From the NCBI GenBank assembly GCA_027313705.1, contig DAHVDE010000014.1:1-64000 (forward strand): DNA of 64,000 bases, in the 5' to 3' direction. Of this stretch, positions 1-8,492 are shown piece by piece. The DNA comes from Actinomycetota bacterium. GTDB taxonomy: Bacteria > Actinomycetota > Actinomycetes > Streptosporangiales > Streptosporangiaceae. How positions within the stretch are numbered: the stretch's first letter is position 1; each line of letters begins with the position of its first letter. The position numbers were made by a program, and so were the translations under genes. The notes under the pieces are model-generated. The model did no database searches, was not told the DNA's origin, and saw only the letters and a program-made list of their open reading frames with translations.

Positions 1-107
1 CCGCCAAGCAGGTAGTCATAGACCCTGGCGATGTTGGGCTGCCCGGTGTCGAATGGCGCGGGAACGGCTGGTTCGGTCTCGGTCACCGGTAGACCATATC
101 GCGTCAT
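1..107 (-). CDS. SAM-dependent methyltransferase (Methyltransf_19/DUF574 family), N-terminal fragment cut by window edge
   Basis: Reading the minus strand from the ATG at 107 gives MTRYGLPVTETEPAVPAP, then a segment ending PNIARVYDYLLGG at the window edge. The ARVYDYLLGG signature opens the actinobacterial DUF574 methyltransferase family (usually about 270 aa), so this is the first 35 codons of such a gene. Its ATG overlaps the TGA of the upstream TetR gene (ATGA), which implies translational coupling. A GTG at 86 is an alternative start. The substrate of this family is generally unknown, and nothing here ties it to phenylacetate metabolism apart from co-transcription with the regulator. Confidence 0.72.
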   Translation of the reverse strand, partial: MTRYGLPVTETEPAVPAPFDTGQPNIARVYDYLLG

Positions 108-736
108 GACAAAAGCCGCCGCGATGCGCGCGGGCCTGCCGGTGAGGCGGTCCTGAGCCCGTCGAAGGCAACGGCGCAGACCGCGTCGGCGAGCTCCTGA
201 TCAGCGGTACTTCCCCGGCCAGGGCGGTACCATTCGACCAGCGAGTTGACCATGCCGAAGAGCAGGCGGGCGGTGGTCGCCGGGTCGACATCCGGCCTGA
301 TGTCGCCTTCACGCTCCGCCTCGGCAACCAGGTCGGCGACAAGGCGATCGAACGTGCGGCGCCGGTTCAGTGCGTCCCGCTCGACCTCGGTGTTGCCGCG
401 GACGCGCAGCAGCAGCGTCACGCAGGGCAACTCGGACGCGAGCACGCCGACCGTTCCCCGCACCAGGTACTCGAGCCGGTCGATCGCGGGCGCCTTTAGC
501 TCGCTGGCCTGGCCGGCGATCCGTGACCAGCCGTCGAGTGCCCGGCCCAGCGCCAGGCGCAGCAGTTCCTCCTTGCCCGCGACGTGGTGATAGATGCTCG
601 ACTTGGAGATGCCAAGCCTGCGGGCGAGGTCTTCCATGCTGGTGCCGTCATAGCCGCGCTCGTTGAAAACCTCGACGGCGACGGCGAGCAATGCGGCGAG
701 ATCGTAGCCCGGTCGGCCTCGTCGTCCGGTTGTCAT
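104..736 (-). CDS. paaR: TetR-family repressor, probable phenylacetate regulator PaaR
   Basis: 210 aa. Residues 5-60 form a TetR DNA-binding domain with the helix-turn-helix SMEDLARRLGISKSSIYHHV. The C-terminal ligand domain has no recognisable motif. The gene is divergent from paaZ with a 58-bp intergenic region holding a 22-bp site that resembles the PaaR operator. PaaR-type TetR proteins repress paa genes and are released by phenylacetyl-CoA. Assignment to PaaR rests on position and operator rather than on the effector domain. The downstream methyltransferase overlaps its stop codon. Confidence 0.85.
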   Translation of the reverse strand: MTTGRRGRPGYDLAALLAVAVEVFNERGYDGTSMEDLARRLGISKSSIYHHVAGKEELLRLALGRALDGWSRIAGQASELKAPAIDRLEYLVRGTVGVLASELPCVTLLLRVRGNTEVERDALNRRRTFDRLVADLVAEAEREGDIRPDVDPATTARLLFGMVNSLVEWYRPGRGSTADQELADAVCAVAFDGLRTASPAGPRASRRLLS

Positions 737-748
737 CAGCGTAGAATA

Positions 749-770
749 ACTGAACGTTCGGTCGGTAAAT
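749..770. promoter_or_regulatory. PaaR-type operator overlapping the paaZ promoter
   Basis: A 22-bp imperfect palindrome centred on GAACGTTC starts ACT and carries CG and CGGT at the spacing expected of the PaaR consensus described for Corynebacterium (as I recall it), with two mismatches. It lies between the divergent starts at 736 and 795 and covers a TAAATA -10-like hexamer (766-771) for paaZ, so bound repressor would block paaZ transcription. A Shine-Dalgarno-like GGTGAGG follows at 781-787. Confidence 0.65.
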
Positions 771-794
771 AGGGCGCGCGGGTGAGGTACCTAG

Positions 795-2840
795 ATGGCA
801 GTGCTGCGAAGCTATGTGAACGGCCGGTGGCAGGCACCCGACGATGGCCAGCCAGTACATGATGCGGTCACCGGCGAGGAGGTCGCGAGAGTCTCCTCGC
901 ATGGCGTGGACTTCGCCGCCACGCTCGACTACGGCCGGCGCACCGGAGGTCCTGCGCTTCGCGCGCTGACGTTCCATCAGCGGGCCGCCCTGGTCAAATC
1001 GGTCGGGACCATGCTGCGCGAGCATCGCGACGAGCTTTACGCTTTGTCGGCCAGGACCGGTGCCACCTTGTTCGACAGCAAGTTCGACGTGGATGGCGGC
1101 ATCGGGGTACTGCTCAGTTATGCCAGCAAGGCCCGCAGGGAACTGCCAGACGAGCGTTGCTACGTCGAGGGCCCGCCCGAGCGGCTCGGCAAGACCGGCC
1201 TGTTCGCCGGCCGGCACGTGCTCACGCCGATGCTTGGCGTCGCCGTGCAGGTCAACGCCTTCAACTTCCCTGTCTGGGGCCCGCTGGAAAAGCTCGCCCC
1301 TGCCCTGATCGCGGGCGTGCCTTCGCTGATCAAGCCCGCCTCGCTGACCGCGTACGTCACGGCCGCGATGGTGGAGCTCATCGTCGATTCTGGCCTGCTG
1401 CCGGCCGGCGCCGTGCAACTGGCCTGCGGTGGCGCAGGCGACTTGCTGGATCACCTGACCGAGCAGGACATGCTCGGCTTCACCGGTTCGGCCGCCACCG
1501 CGCGCAGGCTGCGCGCCCATCCGGTCGTCGTAGGGCGGGCGGTGCGCTTCAACGCCGAGGCCGACTCGCTCAACTGCTCGGTCCTCGGCCAGGACGCCGT
1601 CCCTGGCACGCCCGAGTTTGACCTGTACGTCAAGCAGCTAGTCACCGAGATGACCGTGAAAGCCGGGCAGAAGTGCACCGCTATCAGGCGCGCTTTCGTC
1701 CCGGCCGGCCAGGTGGACGCGGTGATCGAGGCGGTCGGCGCCCGGCTGGCCAAGGTCGTCGTCGGCAATCCGGCCGATGAGTCAGTCAGGATGGGCGCCC
1801 TGGCCGGCCTCGAGCAGCGTGAGGAGGTACGCCGCGGCGTGAAGGCACTGGCGAACGCCGGCCGGCTCGTGTGGGGTGACCCTGACCACGTCGAGGTGAG
1901 CGGTGCTGACGACGAGCGCGGCGCGTTCATTTCGCCGGTCCTGCTCGCCGGTGATGCTGACCGTCCCGAGCCGCATGAGGTCGAGGCATTCGGTCCGGTG
2001 AGCACCGTCCTGCCTTACGAAAGCGTCGCGGAGGTCATCGAGCTCGCCGCGCGCGGGCGCGGAAGCCTAGCTGGCTCGGTCGTGACCGCCGACGCGGACT
2101 TCGCCCGCGAGGTCGTGCTCGGCCTGGCGCCATGGCACGGCCGGATCCTGGTACTCGACCGCGAGGGCGCACCAGAGTCGACTGGCCACGGCGCGCCGCC
2201 GCCAGTCCTGGTACATGGCGGTCCTGGCCGGGCCGGAGGCGGCGAGGAACTCGGCGGTCTGCGCAGCGTCTTCCACCATATGCAGCGCACGGCCGTGCAG
2301 GGCAGCCCGGGCATGCTCACCGCGATCACCGGACGCTGGACCAGCGGCGCCGAGCGGGACACGGCAGGCGGGCACCCGTTCCGCAAGTCGCTCGCCGACC
2401 TGCGGGTAGGCGACACCGTGGTGGCCGGCCCCCGGGCCGTCACGCTCGCTGACATCGAGCACTTCGCGGAGTTCACCAAAGACACCTTCTACGCCCACAT
2501 GGACGAGGCAGCCGCGGCCGCGAACCCGTTCTTCGAGGGTCGCGTCGCGCACGGTTACCTGGTCGTCTCGCTGGCCGCAGGGCTGTTCGTCGACCCGGAT
2601 CCGGGCCCGGTCCTCGCCAACTACGGCATCGACGACCTGCGCTTCCTCACCCCCGTCTATCCGGGCGACGAGCTGAAGGTGACGTTGACCTGCAAGCAGA
2701 TCAGCCCGAGGGATGGCGCCTACGGCGAGGTCAGGTGGGATACCGAGGTCACTAAGCAGGACGGCTCGGTCGCGGCCAGGTACGACGTGCTCACCATGGT
2801 CGCCAAGCAGTGGCCGCTAGCGGAAGGAAGCACCTCATGA
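795..2840 (+). CDS. paaZ: Bifunctional oxepin-CoA hydrolase / 3-oxo-5,6-dehydrosuberyl-CoA semialdehyde dehydrogenase PaaZ
   Basis: 681 aa, the usual length for PaaZ. Residues 1 to about 520 are an aldehyde dehydrogenase with the catalytic cysteine in [11 protein letters not shown] near residue 294. Residues about 535-675 are a MaoC-like hot-dog hydratase domain with [14 protein letters not shown]. In the aerobic phenylacetyl-CoA pathway PaaZ opens the oxepin-CoA ring and oxidises the resulting aldehyde with NADP. It begins the paa operon and its TGA overlaps the ATG of paaA. A ribosome site GGTGAGG sits 8 nt upstream. The downstream beta-oxidation genes (paaF, G, H, J, K) are not in this window. 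Confidence 0.95.
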   Translation: MAVLRSYVNGRWQAPDDGQPVHDAVTGEEVARVSSHGVDFAATLDYGRRTGGPALRALTFHQRAALVKSVGTMLREHRDELYALSARTGATLFDSKFDVDGGIGVLLSYASKARRELPDERCYVEGPPERLGKTGLFAGRHVLTPMLGVAVQVNAFNFPVWGPLEKLAPALIAGVPSLIKPASLTAYVTAAMVELIVDSGLLPAGAVQLACGGAGDLLDHLTEQDMLGFTGSAATARRLRAHPVVVGRAVRFNAEADSLNCSVLGQDAVPGTPEFDLYVKQLVTEMTVKAGQKCTAIRRAFVPAGQVDAVIEAVGARLAKVVVGNPADESVRMGALAGLEQREEVRRGVKALANAGRLVWGDPDHVEVSGADDERGAFISPVLLAGDADRPEPHEVEAFGPVSTVLPYESVAEVIELAARGRGSLAGSVVTADADFAREVVLGLAPWHGRILVLDREGAPESTGHGAPPPVLVHGGPGRAGGGEELGGLRSVFHHMQRTAVQGSPGMLTAITGRWTSGAERDTAGGHPFRKSLADLRVGDTVVAGPRAVTLADIEHFAEFTKDTFYAHMDEAAAAANPFFEGRVAHGYLVVSLAAGLFVDPDPGPVLANYGIDDLRFLTPVYPGDELKVTLTCKQISPRDGAYGEVRWDTEVTKQDGSVAARYDVLTMVAKQWPLAEGSTS

Positions 2841-3772
2841 CCACGGTGGAGGACCACTTCGATGCGACGATCGGGGGTAACCGCCGCATCGAGCCGCGCG
2901 ACTGGATGCCTGACGGTTACCGTGCCACGGTCATCCGCCAGATCGCGCAGCACGCCCACTCCGAGATCATCGGAATGCAGCCAGAAGGCAACTGGATCAC
3001 CCGCGCTCCCTCACTGCGCCGCAAGGCGATCCTGCTGGCCAAGGTACAGGACGAGGCCGGCCACGGCCTGTACCTGTACTCGGCGGCGGAAACCCTCGGC
3101 GCTGACCGGGCAGACCTGACCGAGATGCTGATCAGCGGGCGCCAGAAGTACTCCTCGATCTTCAACTACCCGACGCTCAGCTACGCCGACGTCGGCGTGA
3201 TCGGCTGGCTGGTCGACGGCGCCGCCATCTGCAACCAGGTACCGCTTTGCCGGTCATCGTACGGGCCCTACGCCAGGGCGATGATCAGGATCTGCAAGGA
3301 AGAGTCCTTCCACCAAAGGCAAGGCTACGAACTGCTGCTGACAATGATGCGCGGCTCGGACGCCCAGCGGCAGATGGTGCAGGACGCTACCAACAGGTTC
3401 TGGTGGCCGTCGCTGATGATGTTCGGCCCGCCCGACGACGCTTCGCCCAATACCGCCAGGTCCATGGCCTGGGGCGTCAAACGGCACACCAACGACGAAC
3501 TGCGGCAGCGGTTCGTGGACATGACGGTGCCCCAGGCAGCCAAGCTCGGCGTCACGCTGCCCGATCCCGAGCTGAAATGGAACGCCGGGCGCGGGCACTA
3601 CGATTTCGGCTCCATCGACTGGGAAGAATTCGCCGCGGTCGTGGCCGGTAACGGCCCGTGCAACGCTCAGCGGGTCGCCGTGCGCAGGCGGGCACACGCG
3701 GAAGGCGCATGGGTAAGGGAAGCCGCCAGCGCCTACGCCGCCAGGCAGGCACAGCGAAAGCGAGCCGCGTGA
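2837..3772 (+). CDS. paaA: 1,2-phenylacetyl-CoA epoxidase, catalytic subunit PaaA
   Basis: 311 aa. Ferritin-like diiron oxygenase that epoxidises phenylacetyl-CoA. Helical metal-binding segments are visible ([19 protein letters not shown] near residue 75 and [15 protein letters not shown] near 155). The start is the ATG overlapping the paaZ stop as ATGA, preceded by GGAAGGA at 2822-2828. PaaA forms the catalytic core with structural subunit PaaC, is joined by PaaB, and takes electrons from PaaE. Confidence 0.96.
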   Translation: MTTVEDHFDATIGGNRRIEPRDWMPDGYRATVIRQIAQHAHSEIIGMQPEGNWITRAPSLRRKAILLAKVQDEAGHGLYLYSAAETLGADRADLTEMLISGRQKYSSIFNYPTLSYADVGVIGWLVDGAAICNQVPLCRSSYGPYARAMIRICKEESFHQRQGYELLLTMMRGSDAQRQMVQDATNRFWWPSLMMFGPPDDASPNTARSMAWGVKRHTNDELRQRFVDMTVPQAAKLGVTLPDPELKWNAGRGHYDFGSIDWEEFAAVVAGNGPCNAQRVAVRRRAHAEGAWVREAASAYAARQAQRKRAA

Positions 3773-4056
3773 TGGAGCGCGGCTGGCCGCTCTGGGAGGT
3801 GTTCTTGCGCAGCAAGCGCGGCCTGAACCACGTCCACGTCGGCTCGCTGCACGCCGCCGACGCGCAGATGGCGCTGCGGCACGCCCGCGACCTGTACACC
3901 AGGCGCAACGAGGGTGTCAGCATCTGGGTGGTCAGGTCGGCCGACATCACCGCGTCGAGCCCGGACGAGAAGGATCCGTTCTTCGCGCCTTCAGGTGACA
4001 AGGTCTACCGGCATCCGACCTTCTACCCGATTCCCGACGACGTACCGCACATGTGA
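3772..4056 (+). CDS. paaB: 1,2-phenylacetyl-CoA epoxidase, subunit PaaB
   Basis: 94 aa. The start ATG overlaps the paaA stop as TGATG, which fits the family's normal length. The conserved opening is LWEVFLRSKRGLNHVHVGSL, and a conserved tail PTFYPIPDDVPHM follows. PaaB is a small subunit that bridges PaaAC heterodimers and is needed for in vivo activity. It is followed after 6 nt by paaC. Confidence 0.95.
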   Translation: MERGWPLWEVFLRSKRGLNHVHVGSLHAADAQMALRHARDLYTRRNEGVSIWVVRSADITASSPDEKDPFFAPSGDKVYRHPTFYPIPDDVPHM

Positions 4057-4062
4057 GCGGCC

Positions 4063-4947
4063 ATGACGCAGCACGATAGCCCCTTCGATCTTCTCGCACG
4101 GGACGATGAGGATCACCGCTGGGCGTTCGGCACTGGTTTCACCGACCCGCTGGCAGGCGTGGACACCGCGGTTCCCGAAGGGGTCGATGCCAAGGCGCTG
4201 GCCGCGTACTGCCTCATGCTCGGCGACGACGCGCTGATCTTCAGCCACCGGCTGCAGCAGTGGATCACGAACCTGCCCGAGCTCGAGGAAGAGACCGCCG
4301 TCGCCAACATCGCACTCGATCTGCTCGGCCAGGCGAGGATGCTGCTCGCCCGCGCGGCCGGCGCCGATCCGTCGCTCGCACCGCCAGTGCTCGCCTATCC
4401 GCAGGAGGACCGGCTGGCGTTCTTCCGCACCGAGTCGCAGTTCAAGAACGTGCGGCTGGCGGAGTGGGCGGACGGTGACTTCGCCGAGCTAGTGGCCAGG
4501 CTGCTGATCTTCGCTAGCTGGCGGCTGGCCTTGTTCGAGCGGCTGCGCGACACTGCTGATCCGGTGCTCGCCGCCATCGCCGCCAAAGGGGTGCATGAGC
4601 TGACTTATCACCGCGATTATGCGGCCGGGTGGGTCGTCCGCCTCGGCGAAGGCACCGAGTTGTCGCATGAGCGGATGCAGCGGGCGGTCGTCGCCCTGTG
4701 GCCGTTCGTGGACGAGCTTTTCATCGATCACCAGGCCGAGCTCGTCGCCCCGAGCGGTGTCAGGGGTGAGGTTGACGCAGTTCTTGACACCGTCTTCGAA
4801 CTGGCAGCGCTTGACCGGCCGCAGGTCGCGGCGCTTGGCGCGGTCGCCGGCCGCCGGGGCAGAGACGGCGCGCACACCGAGGCGATGGGTTACGTGCTGG
4901 CCGAACTTCAGTCCGTGGCCCGCGCCAACCCCGAGGCGACGTGGTGA
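4063..4947 (+). CDS. paaC: 1,2-phenylacetyl-CoA epoxidase, structural subunit PaaC
   Basis: 294 aa, ferritin-like helical protein. GDDALIFSHRLQQWITNLPE near residue 52 and ETAVANIALDLLGQARMLL near 78 are typical of PaaC. It pairs with PaaA in the epoxidase core but lacks the catalytic diiron role. The gene sits between paaB and paaD, and the stop overlaps the paaD start codon. Confidence 0.95.
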   Translation: MTQHDSPFDLLARDDEDHRWAFGTGFTDPLAGVDTAVPEGVDAKALAAYCLMLGDDALIFSHRLQQWITNLPELEEETAVANIALDLLGQARMLLARAAGADPSLAPPVLAYPQEDRLAFFRTESQFKNVRLAEWADGDFAELVARLLIFASWRLALFERLRDTADPVLAAIAAKGVHELTYHRDYAAGWVVRLGEGTELSHERMQRAVVALWPFVDELFIDHQAELVAPSGVRGEVDAVLDTVFELAALDRPQVAALGAVAGRRGRDGAHTEAMGYVLAELQSVARANPEATW

Positions 4948-5435
4948 GGCCGGGTGCGTGGGAGGTCGCGGCGGCTGTCCCCGACCCTGAGCTGCCGATC
5001 GTGACCGTGAGCGACCTCGGGATCTTGAGGGAGGTGGCGCAGGACGGCGGCTCGGTAACGGCGACGATCACGCCGACCTATTCCGGCTGCCCGGCACTGG
5101 CTGAGATCACGGCCGAGCTGCGGCATCGCCTGGTGGCCGCGGGTTACCTGGAGGTCGAGATACTGACCAGGCTTTCTCCGCCATGGACGAGTGACTGGAT
5201 CACCGCCGAGGGCCGCCGCAAGCTGGCCGCGGCCGGCCTCGCGCCGCCGCAGGCGGCCCGCCGTCATTCCGGCAGCGTGCCCCTCACCTTGCTGGCCGCG
5301 CGGCCGGCGGTCTCCTGCCCGCGGTGCGGCTCGGCCAGGACGGCGCGCACCGCGGAGTTCAGCGGCACGGCCTGCAAGGCGCTTTACCGGTGCGATGACT
5401 GCCTTGAGCCCTTCGAGTACGTCAAGGAGCACTGA
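4944..5435 (+). CDS. paaD: Phenylacetate-CoA oxygenase assembly protein PaaD (MIP18/DUF59 family)
   Basis: 163 aa from the GTG overlapping the paaC stop as GTGA; the GTG at 4941 is equally possible. The N-terminal DUF59/MIP18 domain (residues about 5-100) contains PDPELPIVTVSDLGIL and TPTYSGCPAL with the domain cysteine. The C-terminus is a four-cysteine zinc or Fe-S knuckle (CPRCG then CKALYRCDDC). PaaD is thought to help Fe-S assembly of the PaaE reductase. The stop overlaps paaE as TGATG. Confidence 0.93.
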   Translation: MRPGAWEVAAAVPDPELPIVTVSDLGILREVAQDGGSVTATITPTYSGCPALAEITAELRHRLVAAGYLEVEILTRLSPPWTSDWITAEGRRKLAAAGLAPPQAARRHSGSVPLTLLAARPAVSCPRCGSARTARTAEFSGTACKALYRCDDCLEPFEYVKEH

Positions 5436-6499
5436 TGAGCGCGGCGGCTGAGTTCCACAAGCTGCGGGTCGCGCGGGTCGACGACCTCACCGCCGACGCG
5501 GCGGCGGTGACCTTCGCGGTGCCTGACTCCCTGCGGGACCGGTTCATGTTCGCGCCAGGCCAGTCGGTGACCGTGCGGCGGGAAATCGGCGGCAGGGAAG
5601 AACGGCGGTCATACTCGATCTGCGCCCCGGCCGGGCAGGCTCCGAGGATCGGCGTGCGCGAGGTCGCCGGCGGCCTGGTCTCTGGCTGGCTGGTGCGCGA
5701 GGTACGGCCAGGGGACCTGGTCGAGGTGCAGGCGCCGTCCGGCAGTTTCACCCCGGACCTGCGCCAGGGCGGCGAGCATGTGCTGATCGCGGCGGGCAGC
5801 GGCATCACGCCGGTGCTCTCGATCGCCGCCTCGCTGCTCGGGTCGCATCCAGACTCCACTGTGACCCTGCTCTACGGCAACCGGCGCAGCGACACGGTGA
5901 TGTTCGCCGACGAGGTTTCTGACTTGAAAGATGGCTATCCGGCCAGGATGAGGCTGCTGCACGTGCTCTCAAGAGAGCCGCAGGAGGTCGAGTTGTTCAC
6001 CGGGAGGCTTGACGCCGCCAAGTTGCGTGAACTGCTTCCCGCGACAGTCACGGTGAGCCAGGTGGACCACTGGTGGATCTGCGGGCCGTTCGGAATGGTC
6101 AGCGACGCGATCGAGGTGCTCGGCGAACTCGGAGTACCGCGCACGCGGATCCATCGTGAGCTCTTCTACGTCGAGGAGGTGCCGCCCGCCGGGGTGCAGC
6201 ACGTTGACCAGCCTGCCGGGACCGGGGCAGAAGCGACGATCGTGCTTGACGGACGGGCGAGCGCGGTGACCGTGCCGCCGGGCACCGCCGTGCTCGACGC
6301 GGCCCAGCGGGTGCGGCCAGACCTGCCGTTCGCTTGCAAGGGCGGCGTGTGCGGAACCTGCCGGGCACTGCTGAGGGAAGGCGAGGTCAAGATGCGGCGC
6401 AACTACGCGCTCGAGCCTGAGGAACTGGCGGCCGGCTACGTGCTGACCTGCCAGTCCCTTCCGGTTTCCGAGCGGCTGGTCCTCGACTACGACGCCTGA
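5435..6499 (+). CDS. paaE: 1,2-phenylacetyl-CoA epoxidase reductase PaaE
   Basis: 354 aa. Ferredoxin-NADP-reductase-type FAD domain (RRSYSICAPAG near residue 53), NAD(P)-binding domain (AAGSGITPVLSIAASLL near 112), and a C-terminal plant-type 2Fe-2S domain with CKGGVCGTCRALL and a distant fourth cysteine in VLTCQ. It passes electrons from NADPH to the PaaABC epoxidase. The start ATG overlaps paaD (TGATG) with AAGGAG at 5424-5429. It ends 1 bp from the end of the convergent efp gene. Confidence 0.95.
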   Translation: MSAAAEFHKLRVARVDDLTADAAAVTFAVPDSLRDRFMFAPGQSVTVRREIGGREERRSYSICAPAGQAPRIGVREVAGGLVSGWLVREVRPGDLVEVQAPSGSFTPDLRQGGEHVLIAAGSGITPVLSIAASLLGSHPDSTVTLLYGNRRSDTVMFADEVSDLKDGYPARMRLLHVLSREPQEVELFTGRLDAAKLRELLPATVTVSQVDHWWICGPFGMVSDAIEVLGELGVPRTRIHRELFYVEEVPPAGVQHVDQPAGTGAEATIVLDGRASAVTVPPGTAVLDAAQRVRPDLPFACKGGVCGTCRALLREGEVKMRRNYALEPEELAAGYVLTCQSLPVSERLVLDYDA

Positions 6500-6500
6500 G

Positions 6501-7064
6501 TTACTCGTTGACCCGGCCAAGGTAATCGCCGGTCCTGGTGTCGACCCGCACCCGGTCGCCGATCTTGACGAACAGCGGTACCTGGATCTCGTAGCCGGTC
6601 GTCAGCTTCGCCGGCTTGGTGCCGCCAGAGGACCGGTCACCCTGCAGTCCTGGCTCGGTGTACTCGATGTCAATCGCGACGGCGGGCGGAAGTTCAACGT
6701 ACAGGGGAGTGTCGCCGTGCATCGCGATCACCGCTTCGGTGTTGTCGACCAGGAAATGGGCGGCGTCGCCGAGTGTCTCGCCAGACACGTGCAGCTGCTC
6801 GTAGGTATCGGCGGTCATGAAGACGTACTCGTTCCCGTCCTGGTACAAGTACTCCGCCTGGCGCCGGTCCACGTTGGCGGTCTCTACCTTGACTCCCGCG
6901 TTGAAGTTTCTTTCGACTACCTTTCCTGAGAGCACATTCTTGAGGGTGGTCCTGACGAAGGCTTGTCCTTTACCAGGATTGATGTGCTGGAATTTGACAA
7001 CGGCCCAAAGCTGTCCGTCGAGGTTCAGGACAAGACCGTTCTTCAGATCGTTGGTGGTGGTCAT
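6501..7064 (-). CDS. efp: Elongation factor P
   Basis: 187 aa, full length for EF-P with three beta-barrel domains. It rescues ribosomes stalled at polyproline. The loop that reaches the peptidyl-transferase centre reads [10 protein letters not shown] near residue 30, the actinobacterial type with an unmodified or unknown-modified lysine. The C-terminal OB domain ends [16 protein letters not shown]. The gene is convergent with paaE with essentially no room for a private terminator. Confidence 0.96.
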   Translation of the reverse strand: MTTTNDLKNGLVLNLDGQLWAVVKFQHINPGKGQAFVRTTLKNVLSGKVVERNFNAGVKVETANVDRRQAEYLYQDGNEYVFMTADTYEQLHVSGETLGDAAHFLVDNTEAVIAMHGDTPLYVELPPAVAIDIEYTEPGLQGDRSSGGTKPAKLTTGYEIQVPLFVKIGDRVRVDTRTGDYLGRVNE

Positions 7065-7126
7065 CTACTGCCTTATCACGTGGGAAGCGGGCCGCCCGGA
7101 CCCTGGCGAGCCGAAGCTGCGGGACG

Positions 7127-7167
7127 GCTACCATGGTAGCGATCTGTCACCTTGGCTTGGGCCAAGG
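7127..7167. repeat. Two adjacent inverted repeats between efp and the RNA methyltransferase gene
   Basis: A perfect 14-bp palindrome GCTACCATGGTAGC lies at 7127-7140. A stem of 7-bp arms CCTTGGC/GCCAAGG with a TTGG loop lies at 7150-7167. Both are in the divergent intergenic region about 65-100 bp upstream of the efp start. They could be regulator sites or a structured efp leader. No T-tract follows on either strand, so a terminator is unlikely. Confidence 0.45.
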
Positions 7168-7219
7168 GCTGCCGGGTATGCCGGTTTCCGCGCGCCAAGG
7201 TGGCTAGTTCGGCGTCTGG

Positions 7220-7225
7220 TATAGT
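7220..7225 (+). promoter_or_regulatory. Putative -10 (TATAGT) of a leaderless promoter
   Basis: TATAGT ends 7 nt before the GTG at 7233. In actinobacteria a -10 at this distance typically places the transcription start on the start codon, giving a leaderless mRNA. No convincing -35 and no Shine-Dalgarno sequence precede the gene, which is consistent with this reading. Confidence 0.55.
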
Positions 7226-7232
7226 CGCGCGG

Positions 7233-8060
7233 GTGTCCGTGAACAGCGGTTCTAGCCGGCCGGCGGGCGGCCGGCCTGGCAAGCCGGACAGGCCGGGCCA
7301 GCCGTACGGGCCAGGCAAGACGGTGCAGACCGGCGTGGTGTACGGCAAGCACTCGGTGCGCGCAGTATTCCTCAACCGTCCTGATTCCGTGCGACGTGTC
7401 GTGCTGCGCGAAGGCGCAGCCCGTTACCTTCAGGAGTTCATTGATCTTGCCCGCGGTGCGGGCATCGAGCCTGAGCTGGTCAGAACGGGTGAATTCCTGC
7501 GGCTGAGCGGCCTTTCCGAGGACGACAAGCACCAGGGTGTCTTCGTCATCGCCGACCCGCCGAAGGTTTACACGGAATACGACTTCGACCTGCTGCGAGA
7601 CGCCTCCGTAGTAGTCGTGCTCGACCAGCTGTCGAATCCGCAGAACTTCGGAACCATTATCCGTACCGGGGCCTTCTTCGGCGTCGACGGGATCGTGTGG
7701 CTCAAGGACCGGGCCGTCGACGTCGACGCGACCGTCGCCAGGATAGCCGTCGGCGGAACCGAGTTCGTCAGGCTGTTCCGCGTCACCAACCTGGCCAGGA
7801 GCCTGGAACTGCTCAAGGAGCGCGGGTTCTGGGTGTACGGCTTCGACGAGCGCGGCTCAAGGACGCTGGAGGAAACGGAGTTCGATCCCAAGACCGTCGT
7901 CATCATCGGCGCCGAGGGCCAGGGAATGCGGTCACGCACCAAGCTCTACTGCGACGAACTGGTCAGGATTCCAGGTGGCCAGCCTGGCCTGGAGAGCCTC
8001 AACGCCGCGGTCGCGGCGGGGATCGTGCTGGCCAAGGTCGCCGCCAGCGCGCCGCGCTAG
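7233..8060 (+). CDS. TrmH/SpoU-family RNA 2'-O-methyltransferase (RlmB-like, probable 23S rRNA)
   Basis: 275 aa from the GTG at 7233 (GTG 7239 possible). A basic, Gly/Pro-rich N-terminal tail is followed by a substrate-binding domain and then the SPOUT trefoil-knot domain with motif 1 NPQNFGTIIRTGAFFGVDG (near residue 137), motif 2 IIGAEGQGMR and motif 3 IPGGQPGLESLNAAVAAGI. SAM-dependent ribose methylation of rRNA is the family function. RlmB (Gm2251) is the closest common annotation, but TrmH members vary. The start was chosen by the TATAGT box 7 nt upstream and by homology starting after it. Confidence 0.9.
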   Translation: MSVNSGSSRPAGGRPGKPDRPGQPYGPGKTVQTGVVYGKHSVRAVFLNRPDSVRRVVLREGAARYLQEFIDLARGAGIEPELVRTGEFLRLSGLSEDDKHQGVFVIADPPKVYTEYDFDLLRDASVVVVLDQLSNPQNFGTIIRTGAFFGVDGIVWLKDRAVDVDATVARIAVGGTEFVRLFRVTNLARSLELLKERGFWVYGFDERGSRTLEETEFDPKTVVIIGAEGQGMRSRTKLYCDELVRIPGGQPGLESLNAAVAAGIVLAKVAASAPR

Positions 8061-8069
8061 GCGCAAGGA

Positions 8070-8097
8070 GGCACCCCGCCCGCCGCAGGCGGGTGCC
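8070..8097 (+). terminator. Hairpin terminator after the RNA methyltransferase gene
   Basis: Ten bases after the TAG, GGCACC and CCCGCC pair with GGCGGG and TGCC around a GCA loop with a small bulge. Only CTT follows the stem, so it is a GC-rich, T-poor terminator of the kind common in actinomycetes. Confidence 0.6.
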
Positions 8098-8098
8098 C

Positions 8099-8341
8099 TT
8101 ACGCCATGCGCAGAAGCATGGACTCGATCAGACGGCTCTGATTGAGTTCGTTCCAGATTCCGGGCAGTCGCTGAAAGTCGGGTTGGAGGTCAAGGAACCC
8201 GCGCCGGATGCGAGAAAGAAGCAGATCCACGGTCGGCGTGCGGGTAATGACGTCAATTTGCTCTGGATCGAAAGGCTGGTAGATTACGTCTTCGTATAGC
8301 TCTTCATACTCGACCCCAGTGCTTCGCTCCTTGAAGTGGCT
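8099..8341 (-). pseudogene. Truncated DUF262 (GmrSD-type) protein remnant
   Basis: The minus strand is open from 8341 to TAA 8099 and encodes a recognisable DUF262 N-terminus: YQPFDPEQIDVITRTPT, LLLSRIRRGFLDLQPDFQR and GIWNELNQSRLIESMLLR. It stops after MA, where intact homologues continue for hundreds of residues. No ATG/GTG start lies in frame; an in-frame TGA sits at 8344, and the preceding coding sense seems to shift frame near 8310. DUF262 proteins include GmrSD-type modification-dependent nucleases and ParB-like NTP hydrolases used in phage defence. The stop lies inside the preceding gene's terminator, so the deletion end is probably there. Confidence 0.75.
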
Positions 8342-8435
8342 TCAGAATCTGCCGATGCCACATCGGATAGCGGGACGTATCTACAGTAGCCACCGGAGTG
8401 GCAGATCGTGGTGCTCGCTCGCTCGCTTGGCGGCG

Positions 8436-8476
8436 CGGTTGGGCATGCGCAGAAGCCAGGCTGGCGTGCCCAACCG
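8436..8476. repeat. 13-bp-arm inverted repeat downstream of the efflux pump gene
   Basis: CGGTTGGGCATGC (8436-8448) and GCGTGCCCAACCG (8464-8476) pair with one mismatch around a 15-nt loop, 17 nt beyond the efflux pump stop on the minus strand. It may act as a transcription terminator, though no T-run follows on either side. The rest of 8342-8492 shows no gene. Confidence 0.55.
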
Positions 8477-8492
8477 CCGACTCTGTTCGGAG

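Noticed and set aside
648-1520. Long minus-strand open frame opposite paaZ (290 codons)
   Set aside because: It is antisense to a certain gene, has no recognisable motif, and reflects the GC-rich third positions of paaZ.
8099-8341. A tRNA or structured RNA in the gap after the RNA methyltransferase gene
   Set aside because: The conserved DUF262 protein sense explains the sequence; no tRNA cloverleaf elements were found.
8436-8476. Inverted repeat as an IS end
   Set aside because: No transposase sense or matching second copy in the window; it is better explained as a hairpin downstream of the pump gene.
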